Below are positions 34,666 to 44,351 of a stretch of 64,000 nucleotides of DNA, in pieces. The translations under genes and the position numbers were made by a program. The stretch comes from Thermoplasmata archaeon (lineage in GTDB: Archaea > Thermoplasmatota > Thermoplasmata > Lutacidiplasmatales > UBA184). Each line of letters begins with the position of its first letter. Position 1 is the first letter of the stretch. Below the pieces are notes generated by a model. It did not search any database. It saw nothing but the letters and a program-made list of their open reading frames with translations, and was not told where the DNA came from. Location of the stretch: positions 658,335 to 722,334 of the forward strand of contig JAKASQ010000001.1 of assembly GCA_021828195.1 (NCBI GenBank), read 5' to 3'.

Positions 34666-34956
34666 CTAACCGGTTTCGAGGGTGAGGATCGCGCTCGATC
34701 CCGGATCGAGGATCGCCATCGCGCTGATCGGGTGGGGTCGACCGCAGGCCTGGCCGAGGTCGACCGCGGTGCCTTCGTAATGATAGATCGGAGCGGAGCC
34801 GATCTTGCGACCGGTTCGGAGCGCCTCGTCCGGGCAGCTGGTCGCCACGATCACGAGCCGGGCCTTCTTGGATTCGGCGGCGGCCCGGGTCTCGGTCACC
34901 CCGATGCGGACGGTGCCGGTCTCGAGCGCGACCTTCAGCGCGTGGGCGAGATCCAT
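34666..34956 (-). CDS. rpl30e: Large-subunit ribosomal protein eL30
   Basis: A 96-residue L7Ae-fold protein. It begins 'MDLAHALKVALETGTVRIG', the typical eL30 opening, and continues with 'KKARLVIVATSCP' and 'IGSAPIYHYEGTAVDLGQACGRP', which include the RNA-binding loop. Its location directly after rpoA2 (2-bp gap) and before nusA is the conserved archaeal arrangement and distinguishes it from L7Ae proper. Length matches the family. Confidence 0.93.
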   Translation of the reverse strand: MDLAHALKVALETGTVRIGVTETRAAAESKKARLVIVATSCPDEALRTGRKIGSAPIYHYEGTAVDLGQACGRPHPISAMAILDPGSSAILTLETG

Positions 34957-34958
34957 CT

Positions 34959-36302
34959 TCAGGCCACCTCCTCGGTCCCGTGCGTCGGCGTGCCGGTCGC
35001 GGCGGCCGTTGCGGCGGGGCTGGCGGGCGGGGGCACGACTCCCGGGGGAAGCGCGGTTCGGATGGGCCGGTAGACGAGGTTCACGGCCCCGGTGCCAAGC
35101 GTGATCGGCTGGCCGACGATGATGTTCTCCGCGACGCCGCGCAACTCATCCGTCTCGCCGGTGATCGCGGCGTGCAGCAGGTGCGCCGCCGTGATCTCGA
35201 AGGCGGCGCGAGCGAGCACGCTCGTCTTCTTGCCCGAGATCCCGTGGCGGCCGATCGCGCGGATGTCGCCTTCGTTGGTCATCATGTCGCTCACGAGCAT
35301 CAGGTGACGCACGTCGACCCCGAGTCCCTGCTCGCCGAGCGTGCGGCTCGCCTCATGGATGAGGGCCGTCCGGGCAGCCTCGACGCCGAACACCCGGTAA
35401 ATCTCGAAGACCGAGTTGGTGGTCGTGCGGGCAGCGTCCACCCCGGGGATCTCGAGCACGCCGTCCAGGTTCGATCCCTCGGTGTAGATGACGTACTCGT
35501 CCTTCTCCTTGCGGATCAGCGCGCGCTTGATGCCGGTCACGCCCTTGATGCGGACCGACTTGGCCTCCTCGCTCGCGAGGAGCAGCTTCTTGAACGGCAT
35601 CTCCTCCACGGCCTCCTCCTTCTTCGTCTTGGTGGCCGTGCCGCGATCGTGGAGGTGGATCTCGAGCGAGCGCGTCTCCCCGCCACCCGAGCCGGGCCGG
35701 ACCTCGAACAGCCGGGAGTCGAGGTTCTCCGTGAGCGCCGCCTCGATGTCCGCCCGCTTGACGCCGCGTGTGTGCAGCAGCGGGCCCTGCGGGGAGATGA
35801 CCACCTTGAGCTCCTCGACGACGGTACCGACCGACGCGACATCGGGCAACGTCGTGACCTCGATCCGGAGCGCGATCTCCTGGACCGCTTCGCGGTTCGA
35901 ACGCAGCTTCGGATCGACGTAGACGGTCATCATCGGCGTGGATGGGACCCTCCGCGCGTCGACGAGCTCGATCAGACGCGGGAGTCCGAGCGTGACGTTC
36001 ATCTCGGCGACTCCAGCGTAATGGAACGTACGGAGGGTCATTTGCGTCCCCGGCTCGCCGATCGACTGCGCGGCGACGATCCCGACGGACTCGTGCGGGT
36101 CGACGAGTGCCTTGTGGAAGCGCTGGGCGACCTCGCGCACGATCTTCGCGGTCTCGCTGGTCGAGAGCTTCTGGCGCAGGAGGCGCTCCTTGAGTTCGGT
36201 GACGAGCGACGGGGGGAACCGGATACCCTCCTTCCGGGCGATCTCGTCGATCTTGCGGCTGAGCGCCTCGCGCCCTCCTCCCTTCTCTTCGACCATCTTC
36301 AT
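34959..36302 (-). CDS. rpoA2: DNA-directed RNA polymerase subunit A''
   Basis: The 447-residue C-terminal part of the largest subunit. It contains '[28 protein letters not shown]' in pieces (the trigger-loop/bridge-helix-proximal block near residues 75-105), '[19 protein letters not shown]' and the jaw/clamp elements, ending with '[24 protein letters not shown]'. These are diagnostic. The C-terminal 40 residues are Pro/Ala-rich. It overlaps the rpoA1 stop by four bases (ATGA). The A'/A'' split at this point is normal for archaea. Confidence 0.97.
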   Translation of the reverse strand: MKMVEEKGGGREALSRKIDEIARKEGIRFPPSLVTELKERLLRQKLSTSETAKIVREVAQRFHKALVDPHESVGIVAAQSIGEPGTQMTLRTFHYAGVAEMNVTLGLPRLIELVDARRVPSTPMMTVYVDPKLRSNREAVQEIALRIEVTTLPDVASVGTVVEELKVVISPQGPLLHTRGVKRADIEAALTENLDSRLFEVRPGSGGGETRSLEIHLHDRGTATKTKKEEAVEEMPFKKLLLASEEAKSVRIKGVTGIKRALIRKEKDEYVIYTEGSNLDGVLEIPGVDAARTTTNSVFEIYRVFGVEAARTALIHEASRTLGEQGLGVDVRHLMLVSDMMTNEGDIRAIGRHGISGKKTSVLARAAFEITAAHLLHAAITGETDELRGVAENIIVGQPITLGTGAVNLVYRPIRTALPPGVVPPPASPAATAAATGTPTHGTEEVA

Positions 36303-39088
36303 TCGCCTCCGAACTCGGGTCCCTCTTCGGGTGCCCCGACCTCTTCGGTCTCCTCCTCTTCCTCGGATTCCTCGAGCTGGGCCTCGGCCTGCAGATCCAT
36401 CTCTTCCTCGGTGACGGGCGGCGTCCCGTCGGGGGAGTCAGGTCCGCCCTTGCCACTCGGGCGGACCCGGCGGCCGAGCACGCGTTCGACGATCTCATCG
36501 ATCGCGACCGGGCGTCCCTGGTAAGAGCGCGTCGGGTCGATGCCGTCCTCCCCGTACTCGTACTGGATGATCGTGCCGGCCGTGTTGCGGACGGTCCCGT
36601 CCGCGGCGACCTTGAGGTCCTCGAGCGCGTTGATCAAGCGGCGCTGCATGTATCCCGACCGGCTCGTTCGAACGGCCGTATCGACCAGCGACTCCCGGCC
36701 CCCCATCGAGTGGAAGAAGTACTCCGTCGGCGAGAGCCCGCTCTTGTAGTTGGAGCTAACGAACCCCCGGGCATCGGCCCCGAGGTCCCCCCGCTCGAAG
36801 TGCGGGAGCGTGCGGCGCACGTAACCCCGCATCAGCCGCTCTCCTCGGACGGACTGCTGACCGACCGCGCCGGCCATCTGCGTCAAATTGAGCATCGAAC
36901 CGCGAGCCCCGGATTTCGCGAGGATCACGGCAGGATTCTCCAGCCCCAGGTATCGACCCGCGATCTCGCCCGCAGCGTCCCGCGCCTGTCCGAGCTCGCG
37001 TCGTACCATCACCTCGAGCGTCTCTTCCAGCGAGCGGCCGGGCATCTGCTCGAGCTCCCCCTTGCGGTACTGCTCGACCAGTTCGCCGACCTGGTTCCGA
37101 GCGGCCTCGAGCGACTTGCGGATCTCCTTGCGCGCGTTCTCGGGAACGTCTTCGTCATCGATACCGGTCGAGAGGCCTTTCAAACCCATCGCGGTGATCG
37201 ACAAGCGGCTCATCTCATCGAGGAACTGGCGCGCGCGCCCCATCCCGTAGTTGCGTGCGATCGCGTCCAGGACGGCTCCCTTCTCGTAGGCGATCGCCTT
37301 CTTGTCAATCGTCCCGGCCTTGAGGATCCCGTTCTCGATGATGACGGTCGAGTCCGGGTTCGACCCCGGGGTCGCTCCATCGCCCTTCGACCAGATGTTC
37401 GAGCGGAACTCGAGCGTCAGATCGCTCGGGAGGGTCAGGCTGAACAGCTGCTTCCCCAGCCAGTACGGCACGCCGTTCTTGTCCTTCCCCGCGGGCGGAG
37501 GCATCGGGTAGTTGAGCTTCGAGAGCAGGTAGGTGACCTCGTTCTCGTTGAACGACGGGTTCTGGTAGGTCAGCAAGAAGGCTGCGGTGATGTGGTCGTG
37601 CAGCATCCCGATGATCGGTCCGCCGTACCGAGGCGAGAGGATGTGTTCCTCCACCTTCATCAGGACCTTCGCTTCCGCGCGGGCCTCCTGGCTCTGGAGG
37701 ACGTGCAGGTTCATCTCGTCGCCATCGAAGTCGGCATTGTACGGCGGGCAGTCGCACAGGTTGAAACGGAACGTTTTGTGCGGCAGGATGCGGACCGTGT
37801 GGGCCATCATGCTCATCCGGTGCAAGCTCGGCTGCCGGTTGAACAGGACGATGTCACCGTCGACCAGCTGGCGCTCGACGACGCAGCCGGGGGAGAGAAG
37901 CTCGGCGCACGCCTCAGAGTTCTTTTCCATGACCTTGATGCGTTGTCCGTCCTCGCGGATGAGGTAGTTGACCCCGCAGCGGTATCGTCCGTCCTCGGTC
38001 GGTGGAGGCATCGGGCCGCGCTTGACGAGTTCGCGCGCGATCTCCTGGTTGTGCGCCGTGACCTCCAGCGGAACGGTGAGCCCTCGCGCAATCTCTGCGG
38101 GGACTCCGACCTCGTTGATCGACAGCAACGGGTCCGGGCTGATCACCGTGCGGGCGGAGAAGTTCACCCGCTTTCCCGAGAGGTTCGAACGGAAGCGGCC
38201 GTCCTTGCCCTTCAGGCGCTGGGCGAGGGTCTTGAGGGGACGGCCCGACCGGTGACGGGCGGGAGGGATGCCGCTCGTCTGGTTGTCGAAGTACGTGGTG
38301 ACATGGTACTGCAGGAGCTCCCACAGATCCTCGACGACCAACTGCGGCGCGCCCATGTCGCGGTTCTCGCGCAGGCGCTGGTTGATCCGCAGCACGTCCA
38401 CGAGCTTGTGGGTCAGATCGTCCTCGCTACGCTCCCCGCTTTCGAGCGTGATCGATGGCCGCACCTGGACCGGCGGAACGGGAAGGACCGTGAGCACCAT
38501 CCACTCCGGGCGCCCGAACTTCGGGTTCAGGCCCAGGTACAGGACGTCCGCATCGGGGATCCGTTCGAGGCGGGCGCGGACCTCCTTCGGAGTGATCTTG
38601 TGCCCGTTCTCGCGGAACGTGGTGGGCTTGTCGAGCAGGATCCGCTGTTGGATCTCGTGGCAGTGGGGGCAAGCGCGCTCCTCCTTCGGCTCGCGCGTGC
38701 GCACGACGACGCCCTCCTCGCCCTCGCCGGCGGCGCTCTCGGCGCGCGGGGAAGGGGCGCTCGGCAGGAGCCGACCGCAGGCCCGGCACGTGGATTGCAA
38801 GAGGCGCTTGATCTCCTTCGCATACCCGACGTGGATGACCGGCATCGCGAGCTCGATGATCCCGAAGTGGCCCGGGCACTCGTTGACCCGCCCCCCGCAG
38901 GTGCGGCAGCGCAGGTTCGGTTCGATCACACCGAGATGGAGATCCATCAGACCCATCTCGATGGGGAACCCGTCGTCGTCGTAGGTGTCGGCCGTGATGA
39001 TCTTCGCACCGCTCATGCGCCGGATCTCGTCCGGTGACAGGAAGGCGAACTGAAGGCTCTTGATCCGCTTGGATAGACCCTGCGCCAT
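36299..39088 (-). CDS. rpoA1: DNA-directed RNA polymerase subunit A'
   Basis: A 929-residue largest-subunit N-terminal part. Zinc-binding sites appear at the N-terminus ('[16 protein letters not shown]', about 61-76) and in 'CRACGRLL' with 'CPHCHEIQ'. The catalytic loop '[13 protein letters not shown]' with three Mg-binding aspartates is intact. ATG 39088 is used because it has a GGAGGT site and gives the canonical start '..[17 protein letters not shown]'; the open frame extends further upstream without support. The last 60 residues form an acidic tail ('[20 protein letters not shown]'), more acidic than usual for the subunit. Confidence 0.97.
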   Translation of the reverse strand: MAQGLSKRIKSLQFAFLSPDEIRRMSGAKIITADTYDDDGFPIEMGLMDLHLGVIEPNLRCRTCGGRVNECPGHFGIIELAMPVIHVGYAKEIKRLLQSTCRACGRLLPSAPSPRAESAAGEGEEGVVVRTREPKEERACPHCHEIQQRILLDKPTTFRENGHKITPKEVRARLERIPDADVLYLGLNPKFGRPEWMVLTVLPVPPVQVRPSITLESGERSEDDLTHKLVDVLRINQRLRENRDMGAPQLVVEDLWELLQYHVTTYFDNQTSGIPPARHRSGRPLKTLAQRLKGKDGRFRSNLSGKRVNFSARTVISPDPLLSINEVGVPAEIARGLTVPLEVTAHNQEIARELVKRGPMPPPTEDGRYRCGVNYLIREDGQRIKVMEKNSEACAELLSPGCVVERQLVDGDIVLFNRQPSLHRMSMMAHTVRILPHKTFRFNLCDCPPYNADFDGDEMNLHVLQSQEARAEAKVLMKVEEHILSPRYGGPIIGMLHDHITAAFLLTYQNPSFNENEVTYLLSKLNYPMPPPAGKDKNGVPYWLGKQLFSLTLPSDLTLEFRSNIWSKGDGATPGSNPDSTVIIENGILKAGTIDKKAIAYEKGAVLDAIARNYGMGRARQFLDEMSRLSITAMGLKGLSTGIDDEDVPENARKEIRKSLEAARNQVGELVEQYRKGELEQMPGRSLEETLEVMVRRELGQARDAAGEIAGRYLGLENPAVILAKSGARGSMLNLTQMAGAVGQQSVRGERLMRGYVRRTLPHFERGDLGADARGFVSSNYKSGLSPTEYFFHSMGGRESLVDTAVRTSRSGYMQRRLINALEDLKVAADGTVRNTAGTIIQYEYGEDGIDPTRSYQGRPVAIDEIVERVLGRRVRPSGKGGPDSPDGTPPVTEEEMDLQAEAQLEESEEEEETEEVGAPEEGPEFGGE

Positions 39089-39099
39089 CGTGGAACCTC

Positions 39100-42000
39100 C
39101 TACCGCATCTCCTCGAGCTCGAGCCGCATGATCACGCCGAGTCCGATCAGCTCCTCTAGGAGGAGCTTGAACGAGTAGCTCATCTCGATCGGATAGATGG
39201 ACGAGGTGTTCCCGCAGCTCGGGCAACGGAGCGAGCCCGCCCGCGCGTCGGGGATCGCGATGTGGCCGCACTCCGGGTTGCCGCAGACGTACTGGATCGT
39301 ACCGTCCGACTGATCGAGCAGGCGATCCTTGATCACCATCGCGACGCCGTGGCCGATGAGGCAGTCGCGTTCCATCTCTCCGAACCGGAGACCTCCCTGG
39401 CGGGAGCGCCCCTCGGTCGGCTGCCGGGTGAGGATCTGAACGGGCCCGCGCGAGCGCATATGCATCTTGCCCGCGACCATGTGGTGGAGCTTCTGGTAGT
39501 AGATGACGCCCACGAAAATCTCCGCCTCGAAGCGGCGACCGGTCATGCCGTCGTAGAGGGTCTCCCGTCCGGACGGATGCAGGCCGAGCGCCTGGAGGCC
39601 CTCGCGCAATGCCTCCTCTCGCTCCCCGGAGAACGCCGTGCCGTCGATCGTGCGGCCCTCGAGCGCGCCGACCTTGCCTCCCAACATCTCGAGGACATGG
39701 GCGACCGTCATGCGCGACGGGATGGCATGGGGATTGATCAGCAGGTCCGGCGACATCCCATTCATCGTGAAGGGCATGTTCTCCTGGGGGACGATGAGGC
39801 CGATGACCCCCTTCTGCCCGTGCCGGCTCGCGAACTTGTCACCGAGCTCGGGAATGCGCTGGTTGCGGACCTTGACCTTGACGAGCTTGGAGATATTCTC
39901 TCCCTCCGTCAGGATCACATTGTCGACCCAGCCGGACTCCCCAAAGCGGACGGTGACGCTCGTCTCGCGGCGTTTCTGAGGCGTCAAGAGGTCGGTCTTT
40001 TCCTCCAGGAAGCGCGGCGGGCTCGTCTTGCCGACGAGCACGTCGCCTTCGCTGACCTCGAGCTCGGGGAAGATGAGGCCGTCCTCGGCGAGATTGCGAT
40101 AGGCGGTGTCGACGCGTGCCCCCGTCACATCGGGACGGGGGATCTCGAAGCGATCCTCCTGACCGCCGGGATACTTGCGTTCCTCGCCCCGGTACGTCCG
40201 GAAGAACGAGGAGCGTCCGAGCCCGCGCTCGATCGATCCGCGCGAGAAGACGAGCGCGTCCTGCATGTTGTACCCCTCGAAGGACAGGACCGCGACCACG
40301 AAATTCTGGCCGGCGGGACGCTCGGTGAAGTGCACGTAGCGCATCGTCTGCGTGCGAAGCAGCGGCGACTGCGGATAGTGCAACAGATGACCCCGCGTGT
40401 CGGGGCGGCGACGGTAGTTCACCGACTCGACGCCGAGCGCCTGCTTCGCCATCGCCGAGCCCATCGTGTTCCGCGGGGCGGAATTGTGCTCCGGGTACGG
40501 GATGAGGCCGGTCGTGACACCGAGCATCAGGTTCGGGTCGATCTCCAAGTGTGTGTGGCGCGGATCGAGCAGCGTGGGGGTCTCGAAGGGGGCGTGGCAG
40601 TGCCCGCACTCAACGGTGGCACCCTGGCCCTTGCCGCCCGCGGCGAGCCACTTGACATCGGAGCGGCTGAGCGCGTGCTCGCACTTGGGGCACCGGTCGG
40701 GAGGGACCGACGCCTCCACCGCGATGAGTGCGTCCTCCTCCTCTTCCGCATCCATCCACTCGACGGCGCCGGCCCGGATGAGGTCGGAGTACGTCCGGGT
40801 CCCGGTCGTGAGCTCCTCGAGATCGGAACGGCTGACCTTGGGAGTCGCGTTCTGAACGAAGACGAGTGGGCGGCGCAACCGACCGGAGTCGGAGTGCACG
40901 ATGACCTCGTTCATCGCTTCGTCGTAGCGGACGTTAATCTCGTAGGTCTTCTCCCCGAGCGTGGGCGAGAGCGTCCCTGCGCGGCGGCGCTCGCGAATCT
41001 CGCGCACGAGCTCGATCGGGTTCGAATGCAGCCCGATGAGGTTCCCGTTGACGTAGACACGCGCGGCCCTCTTCCCCTTCGGGGCGGCCGATTCGCGGAA
41101 GACCTCGGGGCCGATCTCGCGGGTGTTGAGATCGCGCAGGATTAGCGCCACCTCTTCCTCGTCGGCGCCTTCGGAGACATCGACGCACAGCGCGTAGTTC
41201 TTAACGAGGCCGCAGTTCTGACCTTCGGGGGTCTCGTTCGGGCACAGGCGCCCCCATTGAGTGGGGTGCAGATCGCGCGCCTCGAAGTGAGGTTGGCTGC
41301 GCGTGAGCGGGCTCGTGACCCGGCGCAGGTGGCTGATCGTGGACATGTGACTGGTCCGGTCGAGGACCTGGCTGACTCCCGATCGCCCTCCGACCCAGTT
41401 TCCCGTCGCGAGAGCGTGGACCAGACGCTGGGTGAGCAGGTCCGGGCGGATGGCGCTCGCGATCCGCAGGTCCTTCTTGCGCGCGAACGAGCGCTCGAGC
41501 TGGTACTTCAGGTCCTTGAGTAGGAGGCTAAAGGCGACCCGGAAGAGATCCTCCATCAGGTCGCCGGCGAGCTTGAGGCGCTTGTTCGCGTAGTGATCCT
41601 TGTCGTCCTCTCCTCGCTCCTTGAGGTGAAGCTCGAGGACCGTCCGCGCCATGCGCGCGAGATACAGCGCCTTCTTCAGCCGGTCTTCGCGCGTGTCCCC
41701 GAGGTGCGGGAGGAGCGAACGGTCGAGGATCCCGTCCACTTTGCGCTGCCGGTACTCCTTCGCCTGCCCCGTCGCGAACTTCTTCTCGAGGAAGAGGAGC
41801 GCCTGTTCCGGGTTGAGGATCCCCTCGGGCGGATAGTTCTTCTTCGAAAGGCACTCCTCGAGATTGACGTTGAGGAGGTGCTTCATCGTCTGGACGAACG
41901 GCTCGTCCAGCGGCAACAGCTCTCCGAGGACCGCCTGGAAGATCTCCTCGTCGTTGTTCATCCCGAGGGCCTTCATCAGGATCGTGAGCGGGATCTGCCC

Positions 42001-42774
42001 GCTCGCTGTCGGGACGCTGACCTGGAGGAGACCGTCCTTCTTCTTCTCGACGACCGTGAGCGACCGGTACCCGCCGCGCTGGCTGAACACCTTGGCGCTC
42101 TCGATGGGCGTCCCGTACCGCTCGCTGTACTCCGCGAAGATTCGGTTCGGTGCGAGGTCTTCGAGGCTGATGATGACGCGTTCCGTTCCACCGATGATGA
42201 AGTATCCACCGGGATCGAGGGGATCCTCCCCGTACTCGACGAGCTTTGCGCGGTACTCCTCATCGGAGATGGGGACACCGGAGTCGCGCTCGATGTTGAC
42301 GCGGTTGAGGTTGCACGGTCGGCTCTTGACCATGATAGGCATGTCGCCGATGTGCACGGTCTCCGGCGCGCGCTCCACGCCGTTCTCGACGACGGTGACG
42401 TTGAGATAGATCGGGGCTTGGTAGGTGAGGTTGCGCAGGCGCGCTTCCATCGGCGTCAAGGTGGGCTTCGAGCCGACGGGCTCCTTGACGAACGGCTGGC
42501 CCACGAAAATGGTGGATTCCGCCGACGGGTTCACGAGGTTCGTGCGGGTGTCCCGGCGTCGCCCGACACGGACGTGGATGGAGCTCTTCGTCTTCTGGAC
42601 GTCGAGGCGAACGACGCCGCGCTCGCCGGCGTCCTCGCTGACGCGGGCATCGTCGACGATCCGCTGCATCCGCGAGTTCGGGTTGTCGTTCGTCGGTAGG
42701 AAGTCGTTGAAACTCGCGAGATGGTGGTTGACGATCGACCGCTCCCGGAAGAAGGCGTCTACGATTTCTCGCAT
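39100..42774 (-). CDS. rpoB: DNA-directed RNA polymerase subunit B (unsplit)
   Basis: A 1224-residue second-largest subunit. Both halves, which are separate B'' and B' genes in methanogens and halophiles, are fused here; Thermoplasmata and Crenarchaeota share the unsplit form. Clear blocks include '[13 protein letters not shown]', '[23 protein letters not shown]', '[19 protein letters not shown]' in pieces, and the C-terminal zinc site 'CGNPECGH...CPSCG'. A second CPKC/CGHC knuckle lies near residues 690-725. It lies 7 bp after rpoH and 11 bp before rpoA1 in the same operon. Confidence 0.97.
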   Translation of the reverse strand: MREIVDAFFRERSIVNHHLASFNDFLPTNDNPNSRMQRIVDDARVSEDAGERGVVRLDVQKTKSSIHVRVGRRRDTRTNLVNPSAESTIFVGQPFVKEPVGSKPTLTPMEARLRNLTYQAPIYLNVTVVENGVERAPETVHIGDMPIMVKSRPCNLNRVNIERDSGVPISDEEYRAKLVEYGEDPLDPGGYFIIGGTERVIISLEDLAPNRIFAEYSERYGTPIESAKVFSQRGGYRSLTVVEKKKDGLLQVSVPTASGQIPLTILMKALGMNNDEEIFQAVLGELLPLDEPFVQTMKHLLNVNLEECLSKKNYPPEGILNPEQALLFLEKKFATGQAKEYRQRKVDGILDRSLLPHLGDTREDRLKKALYLARMARTVLELHLKERGEDDKDHYANKRLKLAGDLMEDLFRVAFSLLLKDLKYQLERSFARKKDLRIASAIRPDLLTQRLVHALATGNWVGGRSGVSQVLDRTSHMSTISHLRRVTSPLTRSQPHFEARDLHPTQWGRLCPNETPEGQNCGLVKNYALCVDVSEGADEEEVALILRDLNTREIGPEVFRESAAPKGKRAARVYVNGNLIGLHSNPIELVREIRERRRAGTLSPTLGEKTYEINVRYDEAMNEVIVHSDSGRLRRPLVFVQNATPKVSRSDLEELTTGTRTYSDLIRAGAVEWMDAEEEEDALIAVEASVPPDRCPKCEHALSRSDVKWLAAGGKGQGATVECGHCHAPFETPTLLDPRHTHLEIDPNLMLGVTTGLIPYPEHNSAPRNTMGSAMAKQALGVESVNYRRRPDTRGHLLHYPQSPLLRTQTMRYVHFTERPAGQNFVVAVLSFEGYNMQDALVFSRGSIERGLGRSSFFRTYRGEERKYPGGQEDRFEIPRPDVTGARVDTAYRNLAEDGLIFPELEVSEGDVLVGKTSPPRFLEEKTDLLTPQKRRETSVTVRFGESGWVDNVILTEGENISKLVKVKVRNQRIPELGDKFASRHGQKGVIGLIVPQENMPFTMNGMSPDLLINPHAIPSRMTVAHVLEMLGGKVGALEGRTIDGTAFSGEREEALREGLQALGLHPSGRETLYDGMTGRRFEAEIFVGVIYYQKLHHMVAGKMHMRSRGPVQILTRQPTEGRSRQGGLRFGEMERDCLIGHGVAMVIKDRLLDQSDGTIQYVCGNPECGHIAIPDARAGSLRCPSCGNTSSIYPIEMSYSFKLLLEELIGLGVIMRLELEEMR

Positions 42775-42780
42775 GGAATT

Positions 42781-43122
42781 TCAATCCCCCCCGCTCGACG
42801 GGACGATGAGCCGGTAGGCGATCGCTTCCCCCGCCGTCTCCGATCGCCGGCGGATCCGGACGAGGCGCCCGGTGAGATTCTCGCGCGCGTCGCGCGCCTT
42901 CACGTAGGCGAGATCGGTCTTCAGACCGGGATCGTTACCGAGGATCTTGGGGAGCCGCTCGGGCGGAGTCCCGAGGTCCTCCAACACCTTCCGGCTCTCC
43001 GTCTCGCTGAGCACCTCATGGCGGGGCACCATGTGGTGGGCGACGAACGGTCGAGCCTGGGCGGGCGCGCTCGGCGACTTCGAGCCTTTCTTGGACCGCG
43101 TTCGGGGGGTTGCAGGAGTCAT
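42781..43122 (-). CDS. rpoH: DNA-directed RNA polymerase subunit H (Rpb5-like)
   Basis: A 113-residue protein. The conserved archaeal RpoH core is 'HHMVPRHEVLSETE' (29-42), 'PERLPKILGNDP' and 'RIRRRSETAGEAIAYRLIVP' at the C-terminus. The first 25 residues form a basic Ser/Pro-rich extension. It is the first protein gene of the polymerase operon, and its start lies 22 bp after the 3' end of the tRNA-Lys gene, so the tRNA and polymerase genes probably share a transcript. Confidence 0.94.
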   Translation of the reverse strand: MTPATPRTRSKKGSKSPSAPAQARPFVAHHMVPRHEVLSETESRKVLEDLGTPPERLPKILGNDPGLKTDLAYVKARDARENLTGRLVRIRRRSETAGEAIAYRLIVPSSGGD

Positions 43123-43157
43123 GGAGATCCTCGAGGAGGGTCACGGGCCCGGGGGGA

Positions 43158-43195
43158 TGCTCGGAGGATTTCCGCGCGTCGCGCGGGAACCCGCA
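43158..43195 (-). other. T-loop intron of tRNA-Lys (position 59/60)
   Basis: A complete bulge-helix-bulge can be drawn: outer helix GGGGG/CCCCC, central 4-bp helix TTCG/CGAG, 3-nt bulges AAT and CAT, then a long intron hairpin. Cutting after the second base of each bulge leaves the regular T-loop TTCGAAT. The flanking AT repeat makes the exact register ambiguous by up to two bases, but the mature sequence is the same. Confidence 0.8.
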
Positions 43196-43235
43196 TTCGA
43201 ACCCCCGACCAACTGGTTAAAAGCCAGTTGCTCTT

Positions 43236-43264
43236 TGCCGGGCCACCGAGGGCATCGGTCGACC
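43236..43264 (-). other. D-loop intron of tRNA-Lys (about position 20/21)
   Basis: The motif is less regular than that in the T-loop. A central helix CCGG/CCGG (43270-43267 with 43241-43238) is flanked by the bulges TTG and CAA, and the intron forms a hairpin with ACCGA/TCGGT. Cutting after the second base of each bulge gives the D-loop AGTCCGGTTAA. The outer helix is the short D-stem rather than an adjacent one. Confidence 0.65.
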
Positions 43265-43319
43265 AACCGGACTGAGCTACGGGCCCGATCCCGCTCCGAG
43301 GAACGGAGACCCGAGCCGT

Positions 43320-43326
43320 GTATTTC
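43320..43326 (-). promoter_or_regulatory. TATA-like box for tRNA-Lys and the rpo operon
   Basis: GAAATAC on the minus strand lies about 37 bp before the tRNA-Lys 5' end. No other promoter-like box lies between it and rpoH, so it may drive both. Confidence 0.5.
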
Positions 43327-43345
43327 AGCCTATCTGCGCCGAAGA

Positions 43346-43663
43346 TCACTGTACGCTCTCCAGGTTGGACATGATCGACCAGATGGCGGTCCGGCCGTGC
43401 GTTGGAAGGTTTGGATTGTTGGCGAGATCGTCGAGCACGCCAACGGCGCTCGCGATCCGGACGTCCTCGGGAGTCCCGGGCTGGGCGAGCACGTCCTTCG
43501 CCGATTGCGCCGCGCGGCGAGCGTTCCGGGGCAGGGAGGCGTCGTCGGCGAGCAGCGTGAGGGATTCGAGCACGCGGCCGACCACGACGTTCGGGGACAC
43601 GGATTCCTCGCGTGAGGGGACCGGGGCGGCCCTCTCGCCCGCGGCCATGGACGAGAACGTCAC
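43346..43663 (-). CDS. UPF0147 family protein
   Basis: A 105-residue helical protein of the archaeal UPF0147 family, function unknown. The core reads 'VLESLTLLADDASLPRNARRAAQSAKDVL' in continuous family order, then 'VRIASAVGVLDDLANNPNLP' and 'RTAIWSIMSNLESV', a pattern of about four helices. The GTG at 43663 overlaps the stop of the AsnC-like gene (GTGA) and is preferred for that reason; an ATG at 43648 is possible. The first 20 residues are unconserved. Widespread archaeal distribution suggests a housekeeping role, but none is established. Confidence 0.85.
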   Translation of the reverse strand: MTFSSMAAGERAAPVPSREESVSPNVVVGRVLESLTLLADDASLPRNARRAAQSAKDVLAQPGTPEDVRIASAVGVLDDLANNPNLPTHGRTAIWSIMSNLESVQ

Positions 43664-43998
43664 GGTCGGCGCGCCTCCCCGCCTTCCTTGTAGGCCGTGA
43701 CGACGAGCAGCGTCTTCGTTTCCCGGATGCCCGCGACTGATGGCAGGCGGTGGAGCACGAACTCCTTGAGTTCGTCGTAGTGGGGAAAGCGCACCTTCAG
43801 GAAGATATCGGTATCCCCGGTCACGAGGAAGACATCCTCGGCCTCGGGGAACTTCGCCACCTCGCCGGCGACGGTGTCGGCCTCGCTGGTCTCGACCTTG
43901 AGCGCGATGAGGGCGACCACGTGTTCGTCCCCCCAGGCCTTCGTGAACGCACTTTCGACGGCTCGGCTCACCGGCGGTCTTTGAGTTGATTTCTCCAT
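43660..43998 (-). CDS. Lrp/AsnC-type ligand-binding (RAM) domain protein
   Basis: A 112-residue protein consisting of the effector-binding RAM domain of Lrp/AsnC regulators without the helix-turn-helix. 'VVALIALKVETSEADTVAGEVAKFPEAEDVFLVTGDTDIFLKV' in pieces (about 27-70) shows the beta-alpha-beta pattern and the G-D-x-D ligand loop. 'IRETKTLLVVTAYKEG' ends the domain. Stand-alone RAM proteins bind amino acids or modulate partner regulators. It precedes the UPF0147 gene with a GTGA overlap. Confidence 0.85.
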   Translation of the reverse strand: MEKSTQRPPVSRAVESAFTKAWGDEHVVALIALKVETSEADTVAGEVAKFPEAEDVFLVTGDTDIFLKVRFPHYDELKEFVLHRLPSVAGIRETKTLLVVTAYKEGGEARRP

Positions 43999-44070
43999 CG
44001 ATCCGCACCTCCCAATTGACTACAGCGCCACCCTCTCCACGGTCTGCGAATGACCCCCCGATCCTGCCAC

Positions 44071-44307
44071 TCAGTTGGATGGGGCCGATTCGAACTCCTC
44101 TTGGAGGTCGTTGATCACTTGATCGATCACAGCGCCCGACGACGGCCCGCGATATTCACGGACCCCTCCGGCTTCGCTCGACACTCGGGCGACCAGTTCC
44201 GAGCTGCCGCGGAGGAACTCTACGTTGCAAATGAGCTCCTCCATGATCGGCCGGACCCCCGAGCCTAAATGCCGAAAAAGGAGTGCTATATGAGTTTTCG
44301 CATCCAT
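44071..44307 (-). CDS. Small protein of unknown function (78 residues)
   Basis: The residue composition is protein-like and balanced, unlike the Arg/Pro-rich shadows around it. An N-terminal helix 'THIALLFRHLGSGVRPIMEEL' is followed by a strand-rich middle ('ICNVEFLRGSSELVARV') and a helix 'SGAVIDQVINDLQEEFES'. No catalytic motif or family was recognised. The ATG lies downstream of an A/T-richer stretch (about 44310-44330), but no clear TATA box. It lies between the AsnC-like gene and the helicase on the same strand. Confidence 0.55.
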   Translation of the reverse strand: MDAKTHIALLFRHLGSGVRPIMEELICNVEFLRGSSELVARVSSEAGGVREYRGPSSGAVIDQVINDLQEEFESAPSN

Positions 44308-44351
44308 CTAGGATTCTAGAGGGTGTAGTAGTGGGCTCGGGCGGGGCCGGT

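Larger units (their letters stand above)
43144..43286 (-). tRNA. tRNA-Lys (UUU) with two non-canonical introns (D-loop and T-loop)
   Basis: Read on the minus strand, acceptor GGGCCCG (43286-43280) pairs with CGGGCCC (43151-43145), with discriminator G43144. The D-stem is GCTC/GAGC (43277-43274 with 43233-43230). The anticodon arm is uninterrupted: ACTGG-CTTTTAA-CCAGT, anticodon UUU. T-stem GGGGG (43206-43202) pairs with CCCCC (43156-43152). The D-loop and T-loop each hold an extra insert. After removal of about 29 and 38 nt, a 76-nt tRNA with normal loops results. All stems are perfect. CCA is not encoded. The gene sits 22 bp ahead of rpoH. Confidence 0.85.

Noticed and set aside
36710-39037. 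Long open frame on the plus strand opposite rpoA1
   Set aside because: Its 775 codons are an antisense shadow of a highly conserved gene in GC-rich DNA; the sequence is Arg/Leu/Val-rich with no family motif.
39262-41145. Long open frame on the plus strand opposite rpoB
   Set aside because: It is antisense to clear RNA polymerase motifs and has no recognisable domain or promoter.
43664-44008. N-terminal extension of the UPF0147 frame
   Set aside because: The extra residues lie over the AsnC-like gene in another frame and do not match the family; a GTG or ATG near 43650 fits better.
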